From contig NC_082634.1 of NCBI RefSeq assembly GCF_030936135.1, positions 384,501-448,500 of the forward strand: a stretch of DNA of 64,000 nt, given 5' to 3'. Of the stretch, positions 12,701 to 23,209 are shown piece after piece (positions within the stretch are counted from its first letter, which is position 1; every line of letters starts with the position of its first letter). The notes under the pieces are model-generated. The model searched no databases. It was not told where the DNA came from and saw only the letters and a list, made by a program, of their open reading frames with translations. Source of the DNA: Gavia stellata (lineage: Eukaryota; Chordata; Aves; Gaviiformes; Gaviidae). The position numbers and the translations under genes are program-made.

Positions 12701-15700
12701 CGCATAGGATTTTTATCTGGCTTTCCTCTAGGCTCTTGGTGTCGCGATTTATTATTCCGAGCTCAATCACGGACAGCAAATCCCAAAAGTCGTGTGCGGA
12801 GCGCCGTCAGAGGACCCTCTGCTCTAGTCCTTACTCGTGTAGACGGCTCGGGGGAAGCCTGACAGATGCGCTCGTGGGAACAAGAGCTGCTGAAAAGAAC
12901 CCTCTGCAAGCTTTTCTGTTATCAGAGAGAGCGCCCAAAGACAAAAAAGTAAATTCTGAAACCGCCCTGCAATTCTTTAAGTTGCCTAGTAAAATTCCAC
13001 GTATTTTCCTAGGCTTTAATGGCAAGTAACTGTCCTGCATCATTCTGTTGATATTTTCCACGTCACCTTTTATTTTCATGCAACTCAAGGTGATTAATGG
13101 CTTACGTATTTCCAATTAATGACCCAGACAGACCCTAGAACCTTTACCAAGTCCATTCCTATCATAATTACCACCAAGTCCATCACTGCAGTGTTAACTT
13201 GAATGTAATTTGGGGGATTTAAGGGAGCCACAACGCTAAGCTGCTGGCTAAGCCAGGAAAACTTGCATGCTGGCTGCTCAAAGAAGCGACACCGGCAAAG
13301 CCGGCTAACTATGGTGTTTTTGCTAAATGACTAAAATATTGGAGGAATGGAACCGCCACCCACCTTGCTCCCTGCTTGCGATTTCGCAGCCATCACCGGT
13401 ACCGAGACGGGAATGACCAGAGGAGCCATGGTGACGTCCTCTGTAGGCATCTGGGGTTTCGAGGGACAGTTTCCACCTCCGGCTGCCTCCAGCGACAGTT
13501 TCTGAGCGCTGCCGTCTCCTGCATCGCAGACCTTAGCGCAAACGCAAGGGTAGGAGGTGTATCTTCTGGCATCAGCCAACTGAGGACATCAAAGCGCTTT
13601 GTAACTATTCTTTCAAGTCAATTCTGAATTGTTTCTCCATTACATAAAATAACGATGACAGCAAGAGCCACTACGCTGCGGAAGTTTCTCTCAGCACAAC
13701 GTAATTTAGCGAGAGCCCAGAACAGGAATCCTTATCGCACCAATTCCTTACTCGTATTTTTACAAAACGGGGCTCCCAAGTTCACGCCATCAGCTAGAAC
13801 AGCCGGGCGTACGTTTTTCACGCATGCTTTGCAGCTGTGGATTAAGGAACGCTGCCGGAAACAGCAGCAGCTTTCAAAACAGTGCAATTATTCAAGAACG
13901 TCCGTGACACCCACTCAAAGGGCTTCAACAGCACCCTGACTCTGGATCCCGCTCTTGAACTCCTCTGGGTTCTCAGGACAAAGTTGCTCCACAGCTCTTG
14001 TCTCCACACACTACAGGCAGGTTTTAAAAATTCAAATTCCTGTGAAGTAAGAAGGATCCCGTCTCCCTTTACCTGCTCTTCCTCCTTCCTTTGCGGTGAA
14101 TGCCGTTGTTCACCACGAAGACAGCCGTGGCTCTGCAGACCGTTCTCGGTATAAAACGGCTGGCCGCAGCTCCCGTGGAGAAAGCCGCTTTCGCAGTTGC
14201 TGCCATCGGTCGGCACGGCACCGGTCTTACTGCTAAAGTGAAAAATGGAGATAAAGGGGTGGAAAATTCACATTATAAAGCTGAAACACTGTTAAAAAAT
14301 AATTTAATCACTATCAATGTTAGATCCACGCTTGCGTTTCCTGCTGTAGAGCCCATTTCGCGTCTAGTTGGGAAATACGTGCAGTTTGTTTAGCAGCAAA
14401 AGATGTTAACTAGAGAAAAATCCCCAGCGGGACATCAGTCCCCAGAATTATAAAGAGACAGCTTTAAATTTAAAGAGATGCGGTTAGGACACCTTCTCTT
14501 TTGAGCGGTTACAGGAATTGCACCTATTAACAGATATGTACAAATATTATTTTCAAAGTTACACACCTCACTTTTTAACTGTGACACCAAAAAAGAAGGA
14601 CCTGCGTTAAAAACCACCCGAAGCCTTTTCCTTCAACACCGTGCACTTTGTACACCGTGGAATCTCTGAAAGATCCCATATCGTGAGCGGAAAAACGTGT
14701 CATTTGTGGGTAACTCCCCCTTGTGAATCCCGCGTTTGGGAAAGGCGACGTTGGAAGTCCTGCAGATTGGTTCCTCTAGCCGCATGACGAAGAAAGCCAA
14801 CGAAGTTAAAGCTTCCCAGCGCACCAGACGTACTGCCTCGCCGGCCCCACAGCCTGGCCAATCCTCCGCACCTCTTCTGACACGGAAACGGAGGACCAGG
14901 CAGACCACCGAGGCCGGCAGACCAGGTAATCACCTTCGCGTGGCTCACCAGGAACCACGACGTTCGCTTGTTGCCGAAGAACAATGAAATTCTTAACGCC
15001 AGACAGCAGCTCCCTTACCTGCGGTGGTTAGCAACGCTGCGGGCACCTCTTCCGAGGCTGTGCGGGGGCCGCGCTGCTGCTCAGGGGGAGGTAGGTTATA
15101 AAAATCTCTTTTTTTTTTCCCCAGGGAGCAGCCTGCTTTCTCGCCCAGTAAATGGCAAGCTACCTAGCCTGGGCAGGAAGGTGGCAGAGCCACGATTTCC
15201 CTACAGAGAAGAGACCAGAGCTGCACAGTCCCTGCACCAAAGGACAGCGGCAATTACCAAAGCAGAGAGAAGGAGGTTTCTTTTCTTCAGCAAAGAGAAC
15301 TGAGTCTCAAACTCAGTCTAAAAAAAAATAATTAACCATAAAATTAACTTTTAAAACCTAAGTTCAGTGCCTGCCTCCATAATTATAATGCAGTAACACT
15401 CTTTACAGACAGCTGCTCACCAGGAACGAGACGGAGAGTGAAGCCCCGTCGCCTGGAAAGCCTTCGAGGAGGTGAATCCCTTAACGGTATCCTAGATTTC
15501 CGTTTCTTTAATTCCCTGGTGAACTTTTGGTCTTTTCTTGTTGTAACGCGTGAAAAGAACAAGCCTGATCATTCCTTATTACACCCATGATAGTCTTAAA
15601 AGCTTCACTCAAGCTACCTCCCTGTCACGCTTCAGTCGCTGCACGATTTTGCGCGATTGCGAGTGAGAAATTAGGTTGAAAGTCTTGTGGTTCTAATTTA

Positions 15701-18700
15701 AACACCGATTAATTAGCACAATCTAAAGCTAGCCAAATGAAAAGGCTACGTTAAATCTCGACCCTGAGGGAAAACAAACGTGCCCGACCAGGTGCTAAAA
15801 GGTGCTCTGGAAAACAACCACCCCCCTCAAAATTTGAGCGCGACCCGCTTACCACCCAGCTGACAAGTTTTCTTCCTTTGCCGCGTTGGTGAGGCTGTAG
15901 ATATTTCCACCCTGCAGTTAAAGAAACAATAATCAGAAGCAGATGTCATTCTGCCTGCAAGCAAAGCTTTAAAATATAGTCATTGCATCTTTAAAAAAAA
16001 AAGAACATCGGAGCCGTTTCCTCTGTGAAAATAACACTTTGCACTTGCACAGCAAAGTAACACTCATTAACCAATCTCATAAATCTTCACAGTCATTAAT
16101 AAATGCTCCTCATAACACCTCGATACATGCGTGTGCACCGTAAGCACGTGAGGAATCCCTCTTTACGCAACGTTACTTCCATCACGAGCTGTACGCAGGG
16201 GCGGCCACGCTCCCATTCCTCGGCCGCGTGCGGTCCCCGTGCCACCTGCGCAGCTCCAGAGCTCCGATGATGCCAGGAGAACTGGATCATCCCGATCCCT
16301 GGCTGCTGCGGGCATGTGCTCTGCTAACACCGGGTCAACAACAGGAACCCAGGAGCAGGACAGGGGTTTGCTCGTGCCCCACGTATCACCCAGGCTCACA
16401 AAAATCTCCTGGAGTTAGAGAATTGTAAGTCTAAGACTCCCCTAAGCCACTGGATTTCTCACCTTGACCGCTGGAGCAACACCCGGAGCACAGAGAGCCT
16501 TTCGGAGGAGCCAGAAAGGAAATGGGAGCAACACGGAACAGGGTTTAACCTCGGCGTGTTAGAAATTCCCTGGCCCCAGGGCTGCCGGTCCCCTCGGGGC
16601 AGGGCAAGATGCGCGCGTAAGCCCGACACCCAACTAATAACCAAAAAAAGCCCTTAAACCAACCCCAAACTTTGGAGATATTTAGTCCCCAAAACAGCCG
16701 CAGCGCATTTATCCGCCAGGCAAACTTCTGCACCTTACCCTCAAGGAACGTATTTTGACTTCGACCCCCTGAGACCGATCTCTAAAGGTGAGAAGTTCGT
16801 TTAGGTTGACTCTTGATCCCCCTGCCCTCTCACGGGCAAGGAGACACCAATTATTTCCACTCGAGAAAGCGGTTCCCATTCCACGGGCACCGAGCTCGCC
16901 GAGCGTTCGGGGGCTGGCAGCTTTTGATTACCACTGACCTGCGCGCAAGCCCAACCAAGAAGCCGGGCGAAAGGCTACATATCACCTTACTAAACACCCC
17001 AAGACTTGATCTCTAAATTATTTCCAAACCTTTGGTGCTGGATTAATTAGTTAATGGCTTTCAGAGCGCTCTGGACCTGTAAAGCGCCGTGTGAGCGCTG
17101 TGTACCGCTACTGGTGAATCCAGAGCTGTCGACACTAATAAAAAGCACTTAAAAGCGCGCCGGAAGGCAGTAAACGGCTCCGAGACCCAAACTCGAGTAG
17201 TAGAGGGCTAAACGCGGAGAAAGAGCACGTTGACGTACTTGAATCCTGTTGAAAATGGTCAGCCTGCGCGTCCCCCCGGCCGCAGGAGCCGAGGAGAAGG
17301 ACGCCATGGCCACCTGACTCGGGGGAGCCGCGCGGCTCGGCCCGAACGTCGGCTTCTCCCTGCGGACGGCAGGCAGACGCCAAGAGCGGGCAGCACCCAC
17401 CGGCGGTTTCCCGCCTGCCTCCACGCTACCGTCTTTACTCCTCTCTTTTTTAAACGCGGAAGCCTTGTTTTCGAGCTGATTCGACCTCCCGGAAGCGTGG
17501 CTGCCCACGGCACTTCCAGGCACTCCATACTGGAGCCGACTAGGAACAGCGGAGTCTCTTAATCCCACGGGTGCTGCCTGCAGTCCTCGTTTCTCCCCGT
17601 CCGACAAAGTGTCCTGGAACTGGGGGACGGTCTTTTGGAGGGACGCGGAAGGCCCTTCGTACTCAGTCGGCTGTGGAAGCTGGGGGGCCAAGGGGGGCTG
17701 CCGAAACCCCGCTTGGAGGGCGTTTGCCGGGGCCTGGGGAGCCGCCAGCACCTGGGCGTGAGACAGGACCTGCGGAGACTCGGTGATGGCCTGGAAGAGG
17801 GGCTGCTGCTGCAGCGGCTGTGGGAAGAGCTGCCTGGTCTCGCTCTGCGGCACGCCGCCCTTCCGAACCTCCGGAAAACTCGACTCCCCGGCGTTCTCCC
17901 ATGGCTGGGAGTCGTGGGTTTGCGCCAACTGAAAGGCTTCCTCAAAACAAGTGAGGGCAGACTCGCTCGGCGCATCCTCTTCGGCTTTAAAAGGTGCCAC
18001 GGGGAAAGACAAAGCGTCCGGACACTCGTACGCGGCTGAGAACGTGGGGGAAGGCCCAGCTAACCCCTCCGACAAACCCTGCGCCGCGGGAGGTGGCTGG
18101 CGAGCAAGGCAGACGCTATTCCTTGAGGGTTTAGCACAAACCGGCACGTTCTGTATCCACTGAAAGGGACCGCTCAACCCGTTTGTGGCCGGCTTCTGCC
18201 CTCGGAACACAGGAAAAGAAGGCAGGGCGCCGTTGGGACAGCACTGCAGCCCCGCGGGCTCCAAGGGGAGCTGGGCTTCCGAAATAAAAAACGGACTGGT
18301 CAAATTGTTCATTACGTTCTCGCCCGGTGCAGCCACAGACGCATTGCCGGGATTTCTCACGGCACAGACGTTGGAAGAAGTGGCAGTCTTTTGGCAAGAG
18401 AGGCGATCCTTCGAGATATTGCCTCCTGCAGCCTCTGAAAGTCCACTGCTGTCGGATGCAAGGCAAGAGGCCCGGCTGGCTGCAGAGGAATCCGTCAAGG
18501 CGGCAGCCGCCTGCTCTGCGGCCAAGGGAAGCTTCTGGTTTGCAAAGCTGTTCGCAGCGCACCTCGGCAAGTCTCGTGTGGGCGGGAAAGGGCCCAACTC
18601 TGAGCGCGCGGCCAGTCTGTCCGCCGATTTCCCGCTGCCTTGGATATACGGAGCGGGAAGAAGCGGGGATCCCTCCCCGGCACCGTTCTTGGGAGCCTCC

Positions 18701-21678
18701 TTCAAGCCGCACAAGCCATGCTGCAGTTCGTAATGCCGGCGCAGCGAACGGTGATCACAGTAACTCTTACCGCAGTCGTGTTCCGGGCACACGAAAGGTT
18801 TTCTCTTCTGATGCGTCAACACGTGCCCGCTCCTGCGGTGACGGAGAGAAGAAAACATTGTGTATTAGCGTTTCCAACTGAAAAAGGAAGCCATTTGGCA
18901 CCTAAGCTACAGCAGCTCTCACGCCCCTTCTATTTCGTACAGTTCTACTCAAGGCAGAGGCGCTGCACAGGACGTAAATCAAAGCAGAATTTGGCCTCCG
19001 TTCAGAAGAAGTTCGCTAAAGCGCCCTCCAACCGCTTTTCCCACTGGGACGCAGAACAATCCCGCTTGCTCTATTGCCAGATACACAACTCTCCAGAGTT
19101 GCTCTGCCTCCAGAAACACAACTCAAAAGGGGATCCGGAACTCTCCCCAAATCCAGGAGGATCTCCCCAGCCTACCAGCCCCAACCCCAAGCACTCGGCA
19201 AGGACGAAGCAAACCAGAGCACGGCTCAAAAGGGATCTCAACTTCTACCGGCGAGCGCGCACAAGCTAAAGGCTGGTTGCGATTAGAGTGGAAAACGGCA
19301 GGGTAGGAATTGGTAGAGAGGAGGAAAAAAAATAGGCAGGCACGTTACCTAAACCAGCGGGAAAGCGACTGAAAAACTGCAGACTGTCACTTCACAAAGT
19401 TTTTAGGACAGAATAGGTCTGTCAGCAACCGCTCCGGTCTGACACAAAGCAAAACGGTGTTTTACGTAGCCCCAGACTCCCGCCACCGAAAAGCGGACCT
19501 ACGATAACCTGCTGGTGTTTCGAGAGCTTTTCAGAATTAGCGATCAAAGCTTTACAGCACCGGGAAGCCCAGGATTCCGGGTGGCGGTTGCATCGATAAG
19601 CAATCTTTTGCAAGAATTCCTAAAACAGCAGCTGCCAAAAATCGGAAGTTGACTCTCCAGTACAAACACCTTCCACGCGATTTCCCCCACGGCAGTCATC
19701 AGACAGGGGAAAAAAAAAAGACCAGCTGCTTTTGTAGGGCTCAGTATTACGGATTTTTCTGCAGCTGGACAAAAATAGGCACTTTTGAGGCTTCTCTGCT
19801 CTGGAAAACGCAAAGCTAATTGGCATCTGCTAGGGAAGTCGTTTTGTAACCTGACTTCACAACACTCGCTAGCCTGAAAAGACGACAAAGACCACCAAGC
19901 GCTGTGACTTCTGCAACTGGAAAACAAAGTACTGCAGAAGCCACTCTTATTTACGTTGGGCTAACGAGGCCGCAGCGAGCCTGCGCGTTTTTAACGGGGA
20001 ACGCCTACGTACAGGTGGTCCGGGCGTTTAAAGGCCCTGCCGCAGATGGTACAGACGTGTTCCCGTTTCTGGCTGTGCGTCAGGCAGTGCTTGCTGAGAG
20101 CGCTGGCGCTGCCGAACACCTTCCCGCAGCGGCTGCAGCCTGGCGGCGAGCTCCGAGGAGAGCCCAGGGGACGCTTTCCTCTCCCCGCAGATCTGTCTCC
20201 TCCTCCAGCCTCCTCCGGTCCCGTCGGCGTGGGCTCTGTGGGAGGGAGGAAGCGATAGCCTCAGGTTACTCTTGTGACAATGTGCTTCTCGCTTTAGCGG
20301 TAATAAAAACGTCACTTTTTATAACGCTTCTGTTGGAGAGCTCCGGCCTGTGGGTTTTGGCTGAATATCCGCACCAAAACGAGTATGGAAATCTCACAAA
20401 CCTTTTCCGATTCGCAGCGCTGGAGCTGCTTTATTTCTGGGGTCTCCGCAAGCACCTAAACCCACGTCCCACCCCCACGCAAGTTACACCCTTTGCCGTT
20501 TTGGACCTCGTCGTAACAGATTTTACCATTTTCCCCTCCTTCTCAGGAAAAAGCCGGAGGGAATGAGACAACTCCAAACCGCTTTGCTCGAGGTATTTTA
20601 TCTACAGCAATTAGGCGATAGCCCAGGCAACTTCCCAGTGGACTGGACTTTGGGAGGCAACTCAAGGTTCCCCACCCACGAGTAAGGAATGAGCCGGTTT
20701 TAATTAGCGAATCAGCAGCAAGGCAGGCCCCAATCATTAGGAGAAAGTCTCATTTTCTTACTTGCTCGTTACGGATTTGCATCCGTTTCGTTTTCAAGCC
20801 ACCCAAACAGGGTGCGCTCTGCTATGCCTTAGCCATGCGGTTATCCAGAGCGTTTTACTAACGGTGCTCTCCTCGCAACGGCGGAGCTAGAAAAAGCCCA
20901 GTCCGCTTAATCCGTTTCACAGGGAGTTTGAGATGCAGAAAGAATTAAACGGAACGTCTCTTTGCTTCAGGGGAAGCCAGTAATAGAGACGTTTGCAACG
21001 TATTTAGCAAATCCGTCATGTTAATGCCTTCGCATTTTCCATTTCCAGCTGGAGAGCAGGTTGCAAGGGCTCTTGGAAAAAAGGAAAACATACTCCTGTC
21101 TAGGGTATAATTTTAAGGAAATAGGACAGAAGTGAAACTGCTGCCAAAGAGAGGCGTTATAATAATGATCATCTTCTACAGCCTTATCAACGTGAATGTC
21201 ATTTTACAGGTAAAAGGCAACAAGAAACATTTTCAAAGCGCTTACTGATTAAAAAAAACACCCACATCTCCACCTCTTTACCCCAAAAGATTTACAGGTC
21301 ATGGACTCCACCACCTATGTAAAGCCACTAAATAACTCGGGGTGCTTGGATCTGTAAGACACCCTCCAAAACAACAGAGAACGCGGAGTCAGCGCGCTCA
21401 CCGTGCTGATCGAGGAGCTGAGGAGAGCCGCAGTCCTTCGCCGGGAACAGAGAGAAGGCGTTTAAATCGGCCTCCAGAGCATCGCTGGCCGCATCCGCAG
21501 CTGGAAGGCCAGGCACCATGTCCAGGCCGCTCAGCCCCGCGTGCAACACCTCCTTCCCATTTCGGCACAGATCGGGGTCGAGAGCCTCGCCACAGACCAG
21601 CCCCTGGCTTTCGGAAAACCCAGGGAAAGGCAGCTCCAAAGGAACCACGTTCTCGTCGCCGAAGGGGTACTGGTCCAT
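6594..21678 (-). CDS. ZNF541: ZNF541, C2H2 / ELM2-SANT chromatin protein, complete 15-exon coding sequence
   Basis: Exons in transcript order: 21402-21678, 20013-20235, 17239-18832, 15853-15911, 14073-14232, 13364-13579, 12268-12595, 11758-11821, 10760-10902, 10174-10277, 9267-9342, 8672-8760, 8078-8218, 7089-7276, 6594-6756. They total 3,825 nt (1,274 residues; human is about 1,346), with every junction in phase. Order of domains: N-terminus MDQYPFGDENV; three C2H2 fingers at about 126-200; a long Pro/Gln/Ser-rich region (200-690); a degenerate finger (about 737-757); a conserved block IPPPP...FLVDHLLRDLFQCSPYTPPP; ELM2 (about 965-1060); SANT (about 1083-1135, ending CVEYYYIWKKKIKF); a basic stretch; and a last C2H2 finger (about 1212-1237). 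In mammals ZNF541 is germ-cell specific and works with HDAC1/2 and KCTD19 to end meiotic prophase gene expression; that role is inferred here. It is head to head with BICRA. Confidence 0.95.
7089..7276 (-). CDS. ZNF541: ZNF541 coding exon 14
   Basis: Basic, Arg/Lys-rich segment (SRRRRRKQR), then VFPCKDCER, which starts the C-terminal C2H2 finger. Acceptor CTGATTTACAG, donor GAAAG|GTAGCT, phase 2. Confidence 0.85.
8078..8218 (-). CDS. ZNF541: ZNF541 coding exon 13 (SANT second half)
   Basis: Encodes VQTKSVSQCVEYYYIWKKK, the last SANT helix, then a strongly basic tail (KGKKVKRGKNK) that may act in nuclear import. Donor GAAAAG|GTAGAA, phase 0. Confidence 0.9.
8468..8500. repeat. Perfect 13-bp inverted repeat in a ZNF541 intron
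   Basis: TAGTATCTCTGGT at 8468-8480 and its exact reverse complement at 8488-8500 flank a 7-nt loop. It would fold as a stable hairpin in either strand's RNA. It lies 250 bp upstream (in transcript sense) of exon 13. Function unknown. Confidence 0.85.
8672..8760 (-). CDS. ZNF541: ZNF541 coding exon 12 (SANT first half)
   Basis: Encodes SDTWTPLEKQLFEKAISVH followed by KKDFNLIQKE: the first helices of a SANT domain, with the usual W and F positions. Acceptor CGCTAG, donor GGAG|GTAAAG. Confidence 0.9.
9267..9342 (-). CDS. ZNF541: ZNF541 coding exon 11
   Basis: Acceptor AAATCTTGCAG, then KALEMLLSGWPQKSESHPL and ADYHYTG, the linker between ELM2 and SANT. Donor ACAG|GTAAAC, phase 1. Confidence 0.9.
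10174..10277 (-). CDS. ZNF541: ZNF541 coding exon 10 (ELM2 end)
   Basis: Encodes VTELLNMACSSVMPGGG and ELALHCLHEAQGNVM, almost identical to mammalian ZNF541 and typical of the end of ELM2. Acceptor GCGTTTGTAG, donor ATG|GTAAGA. Confidence 0.93.
10760..10902 (-). CDS. ZNF541: ZNF541 coding exon 9 (ELM2)
   Basis: Acceptor CGTTACTTTAG, then HINVGSNFQAELPDLQDRS and LVWKPWGD, the ELM2 core. ELM2 together with SANT recruits class I histone deacetylases. Donor CAGAG|GTTTCT is weak, but phase and protein continuity to exon 10 (DR-VTELLN) support it. Confidence 0.88.
11300..11532. repeat. 45-bp minisatellite, five copies
   Basis: Copies begin at 11309, 11354, 11399, 11444 and 11489, each starting AATGCTTC(G/A)GAACACGA. 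They differ by single bases. The period is a multiple of three, so several frames stay open on both strands; these are not taken as genes. The array lies in the ZNF541 intron between exons 8 and 9. Confidence 0.92.
11758..11821 (-). CDS. ZNF541: ZNF541 coding exon 8 (ELM2 start)
   Basis: 64 nt coding KTDKDFGFCLLNDDTKIHIQP, aligned with the mammalian FGICVV..DDTKISIEP block that leads into ELM2. Acceptor TATCTTCCAG, donor CAGCC|GTGAGT. Confidence 0.88.
12268..12595 (-). CDS. ZNF541: ZNF541 coding exon 7 (conserved pre-ELM2 block)
   Basis: Encodes RPKRLYIPPPP, GMGGCYQSHLRSP and the very conserved FLVDHLLRDLFQCSPYTPPP followed by MLSPVREGSGLYF. Acceptor GTTTGCCCAG, donor GTATTAG|GTAATA, phase 1. 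Confidence 0.92.
13364..13579 (-). CDS. ZNF541: ZNF541 coding exon 6
   Basis: 216 nt in phase 0-0. Holds APLVIPVSVPVMAAKSQAGSK, matching the APLVVPVSVPV block of mammalian ZNF541. Donor GCAAG|GTGGGT. The acceptor (ATGTCCTCAG at 13580) is the best of several nearby, so the first few residues are less certain. Confidence 0.78.
14073..14232 (-). CDS. ZNF541: ZNF541 coding exon 5 (degenerate zinc finger)
   Basis: Acceptor TTTTTCACTTTAG restores the frame from exon 4. Encodes a finger-like segment ending CGQPFYTENGLQSHGCL. The first cysteine and the last histidine of the C2H2 pattern recalled from mammals appear as His737 and Arg757. Donor GAGCAG|GTAAAG, phase 0. Confidence 0.82.
15853..15911 (-). 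CDS. ZNF541: ZNF541 coding exon 4
   Basis: Short 59-nt exon found by similarity: acceptor TTTAACTGCAG, then GGNIYSLTNAAKEENLSAG, matching the mammalian GGNIY...KEEN block. Donor GGGTG|GTAAGC, phase 2. Confidence 0.85.
17239..18832 (-). CDS. ZNF541: ZNF541 coding exon 3 (large central exon)
   Basis: Starts inside finger 2 (SGHVLTHQKRKPFV), then finger 3 with C-x4-C spacing (CPEHDCGKSYCDHRSLRRHY). The rest, residues about 205-698, is low-complexity Ser/Pro/Gln-rich and likely disordered. It ends RRLTIFNRIQ before the donor CAA|GTACGT. 1,594 nt, phase 2 to 0. Confidence 0.93.
20013..20235 (-). CDS. ZNF541: ZNF541 coding exon 2 (zinc fingers 1 and 2)
   Basis: Acceptor CCTCCCACAG, donor CACCT|GTACGT. 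Encodes GGGDRSAGRGKR, then finger 1 (CSRCGKVF...KHCLTH) and the first half of finger 2 (CTICGRAFKRPDHL). Finger 2 is completed in exon 3, so the intron splits a finger as in the mammalian gene. Confidence 0.9.
21402..21678 (-). CDS. ZNF541: ZNF541 coding exon 1 (start codon)
   Basis: ATG at 21676-21678 opens MDQYPFGDENVVPLELP, followed by FSESQGL and AGLSGLD blocks that match the start of mammalian ZNF541. Donor CACG|GTGAGC, phase 1. The exon probably begins upstream as 5' UTR at 21724, after an acceptor reading TTTTACTGTAG. Confidence 0.92.
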
Positions 21679-21724
21679 GCCCGCCGCCGACCTTACGGCC
21701 GGTCAAAGGTGGTCTCATTTCCAC
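21679..21724 (-). other. ZNF541: ZNF541 5' UTR part of the first coding exon
   Basis: A minus-strand acceptor (GAGTTTTACTGTAG) ends at 21725. The 46 nt from 21724 to the start codon would be 5' UTR, so transcription must begin further upstream, past the minisatellite. Confidence 0.55.
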
Positions 21725-21964
21725 CTACAGTAAAACTCGAGGGCATGAGGACGAGCCTCCTAAACAGAACATAAAAAGGAGAAGTTAAATAAAACACGAT
21801 TTGATGTTAGTCACCAAACCCTAACCAGTATCGCGACTGGGGTATCAGCCCTATATCTACCATACCTTACCGGAGAAGCCCAAAGTATCCCAACTCCCGG
21901 TTCAAACACAAGGCATGCCCCTGCCCCCTGAAGCTGCTGAGACCCCGCAGGCAGGTTTGGAGGG

Positions 21965-23190
21965 CTGGGGAGTGGACTTGGGGGTGAGGGGGCTCTCCCT
22001 GAGGGACACGCTGCTCCCGGCCTTGCAGGAGGCTGCAGGGCCACCCTAGGAATGGGTTTGGGGGAGCGAGGGGGCTCTCCCTGACGAAGATGCTGCTCCC
22101 GGCCTTGCAGGAGGCTGCGGGGCCATTCTAGGAATGGGTTTGGGGGAGCGAGGGGGCTCTCCCTGCGGGAGACACTGCTCCCGGCCTTGCAGGAGGCTGC
22201 GGGGCCATTCTAGGAATGGGTTTGGGGGAGCAAGGGGGTTTTCCCTGCAGGAAACACTGCTCCCGTCCTTGCAGGAGGCTACGAGGCCATTCTAGGAATG
22301 GGTTTGGGGGAGCGAGGGGGCTCTCCCTGCGGGAAACACTGCTCCCGGCCATGCAGGAGGCTGTGGGGCCATTCTAGGAATGGGTTTGGGGGAGCGAGGG
22401 GGTTTTCCCTGACGAAGACGGTGCTCCCGGCCTCGCAGGAGGCTGCAGGGCCATTCTAGGAATGGGTTTGGGGGAGCAAGGGGGTTTTCCCTGATGAAGA
22501 CGGTGCTCCCGGCCTCGCAGGAGGCTGCAGGGCCATTCTAGGAATGGGTTTGGGGGAGCGAGGGGGTTTTCCCTGATGAAGACACTGCTCCCGTCCTTGC
22601 AGGAGGCTACGAGGCCATTCTAGGAATGGGTTTGGGGGAGCGAGGGGGCTCTCCCTGATGAAGATGCTGCTCACGGCCTTGCAGGAGGCTGCAGGGCCAT
22701 TCTAGGAATGGGTTTGGGGGAGCGAGGGGGTTTTCCCTGATGAAGACGGTGCTCCCGGCCTCGCAGGAGGCTGCGGGGCCATTCTAGGAATGGGTTTGGG
22801 GGAGCGAGGGGGCTCTCCCTGAAGGAAACACTGCTCCCGGCCTTGCAGGAGGCTGCAGGGCCATTCTAGGAATGGGTTTGGGGGAGCGAGGGGGTTTTCC
22901 CTGATGAAGACACTGCTCCCGTCCTTGCAGGAGGCTGCAGGGCCATTCTAGGAATGGGTTTGGGGGAGCGAGGGGGCTCTCCCTGAGGGACACGCTGCTC
23001 CCGGCCTTGCAGGAGGCTGCGAGGCCATTCTAGGAATGGGTTTGGGGGAGCGAGGGGGTTTTCCCTGATGAAGACACTGCTCCCAGCCTCGCAGGAGGCT
23101 GTGGGAACACCCTAGGAATGGGTTTGGGGGAGCGAGGGGGCTCTCCCTGAGGGACACGCTGCTCCCGGCCTTGCAGGAGGCTGCAGAGAG
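21965..23190. repeat. 82-bp minisatellite, about 15 copies
   Basis: The anchor AATGGGTTTGGGGGAGC recurs at 22051, 22133, 22215, 22297, 22379, 22461, 22543, 22625, 22707, 22789, 22871, 22953, 23035 and 23117, always 82 bp apart. Degenerate copies sit at both edges. Copies vary mainly in a CTCTCCCTGA / TTTTCCCTGA segment and in the base after AGGCT. The array lies between the ZNF541 coding start and the CpG island at 23.2-23.6 kb, probably inside the first ZNF541 intron. Confidence 0.96.
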
Positions 23191-23209
23191 CCACAGCCTG
23201 GGGTGCGGG

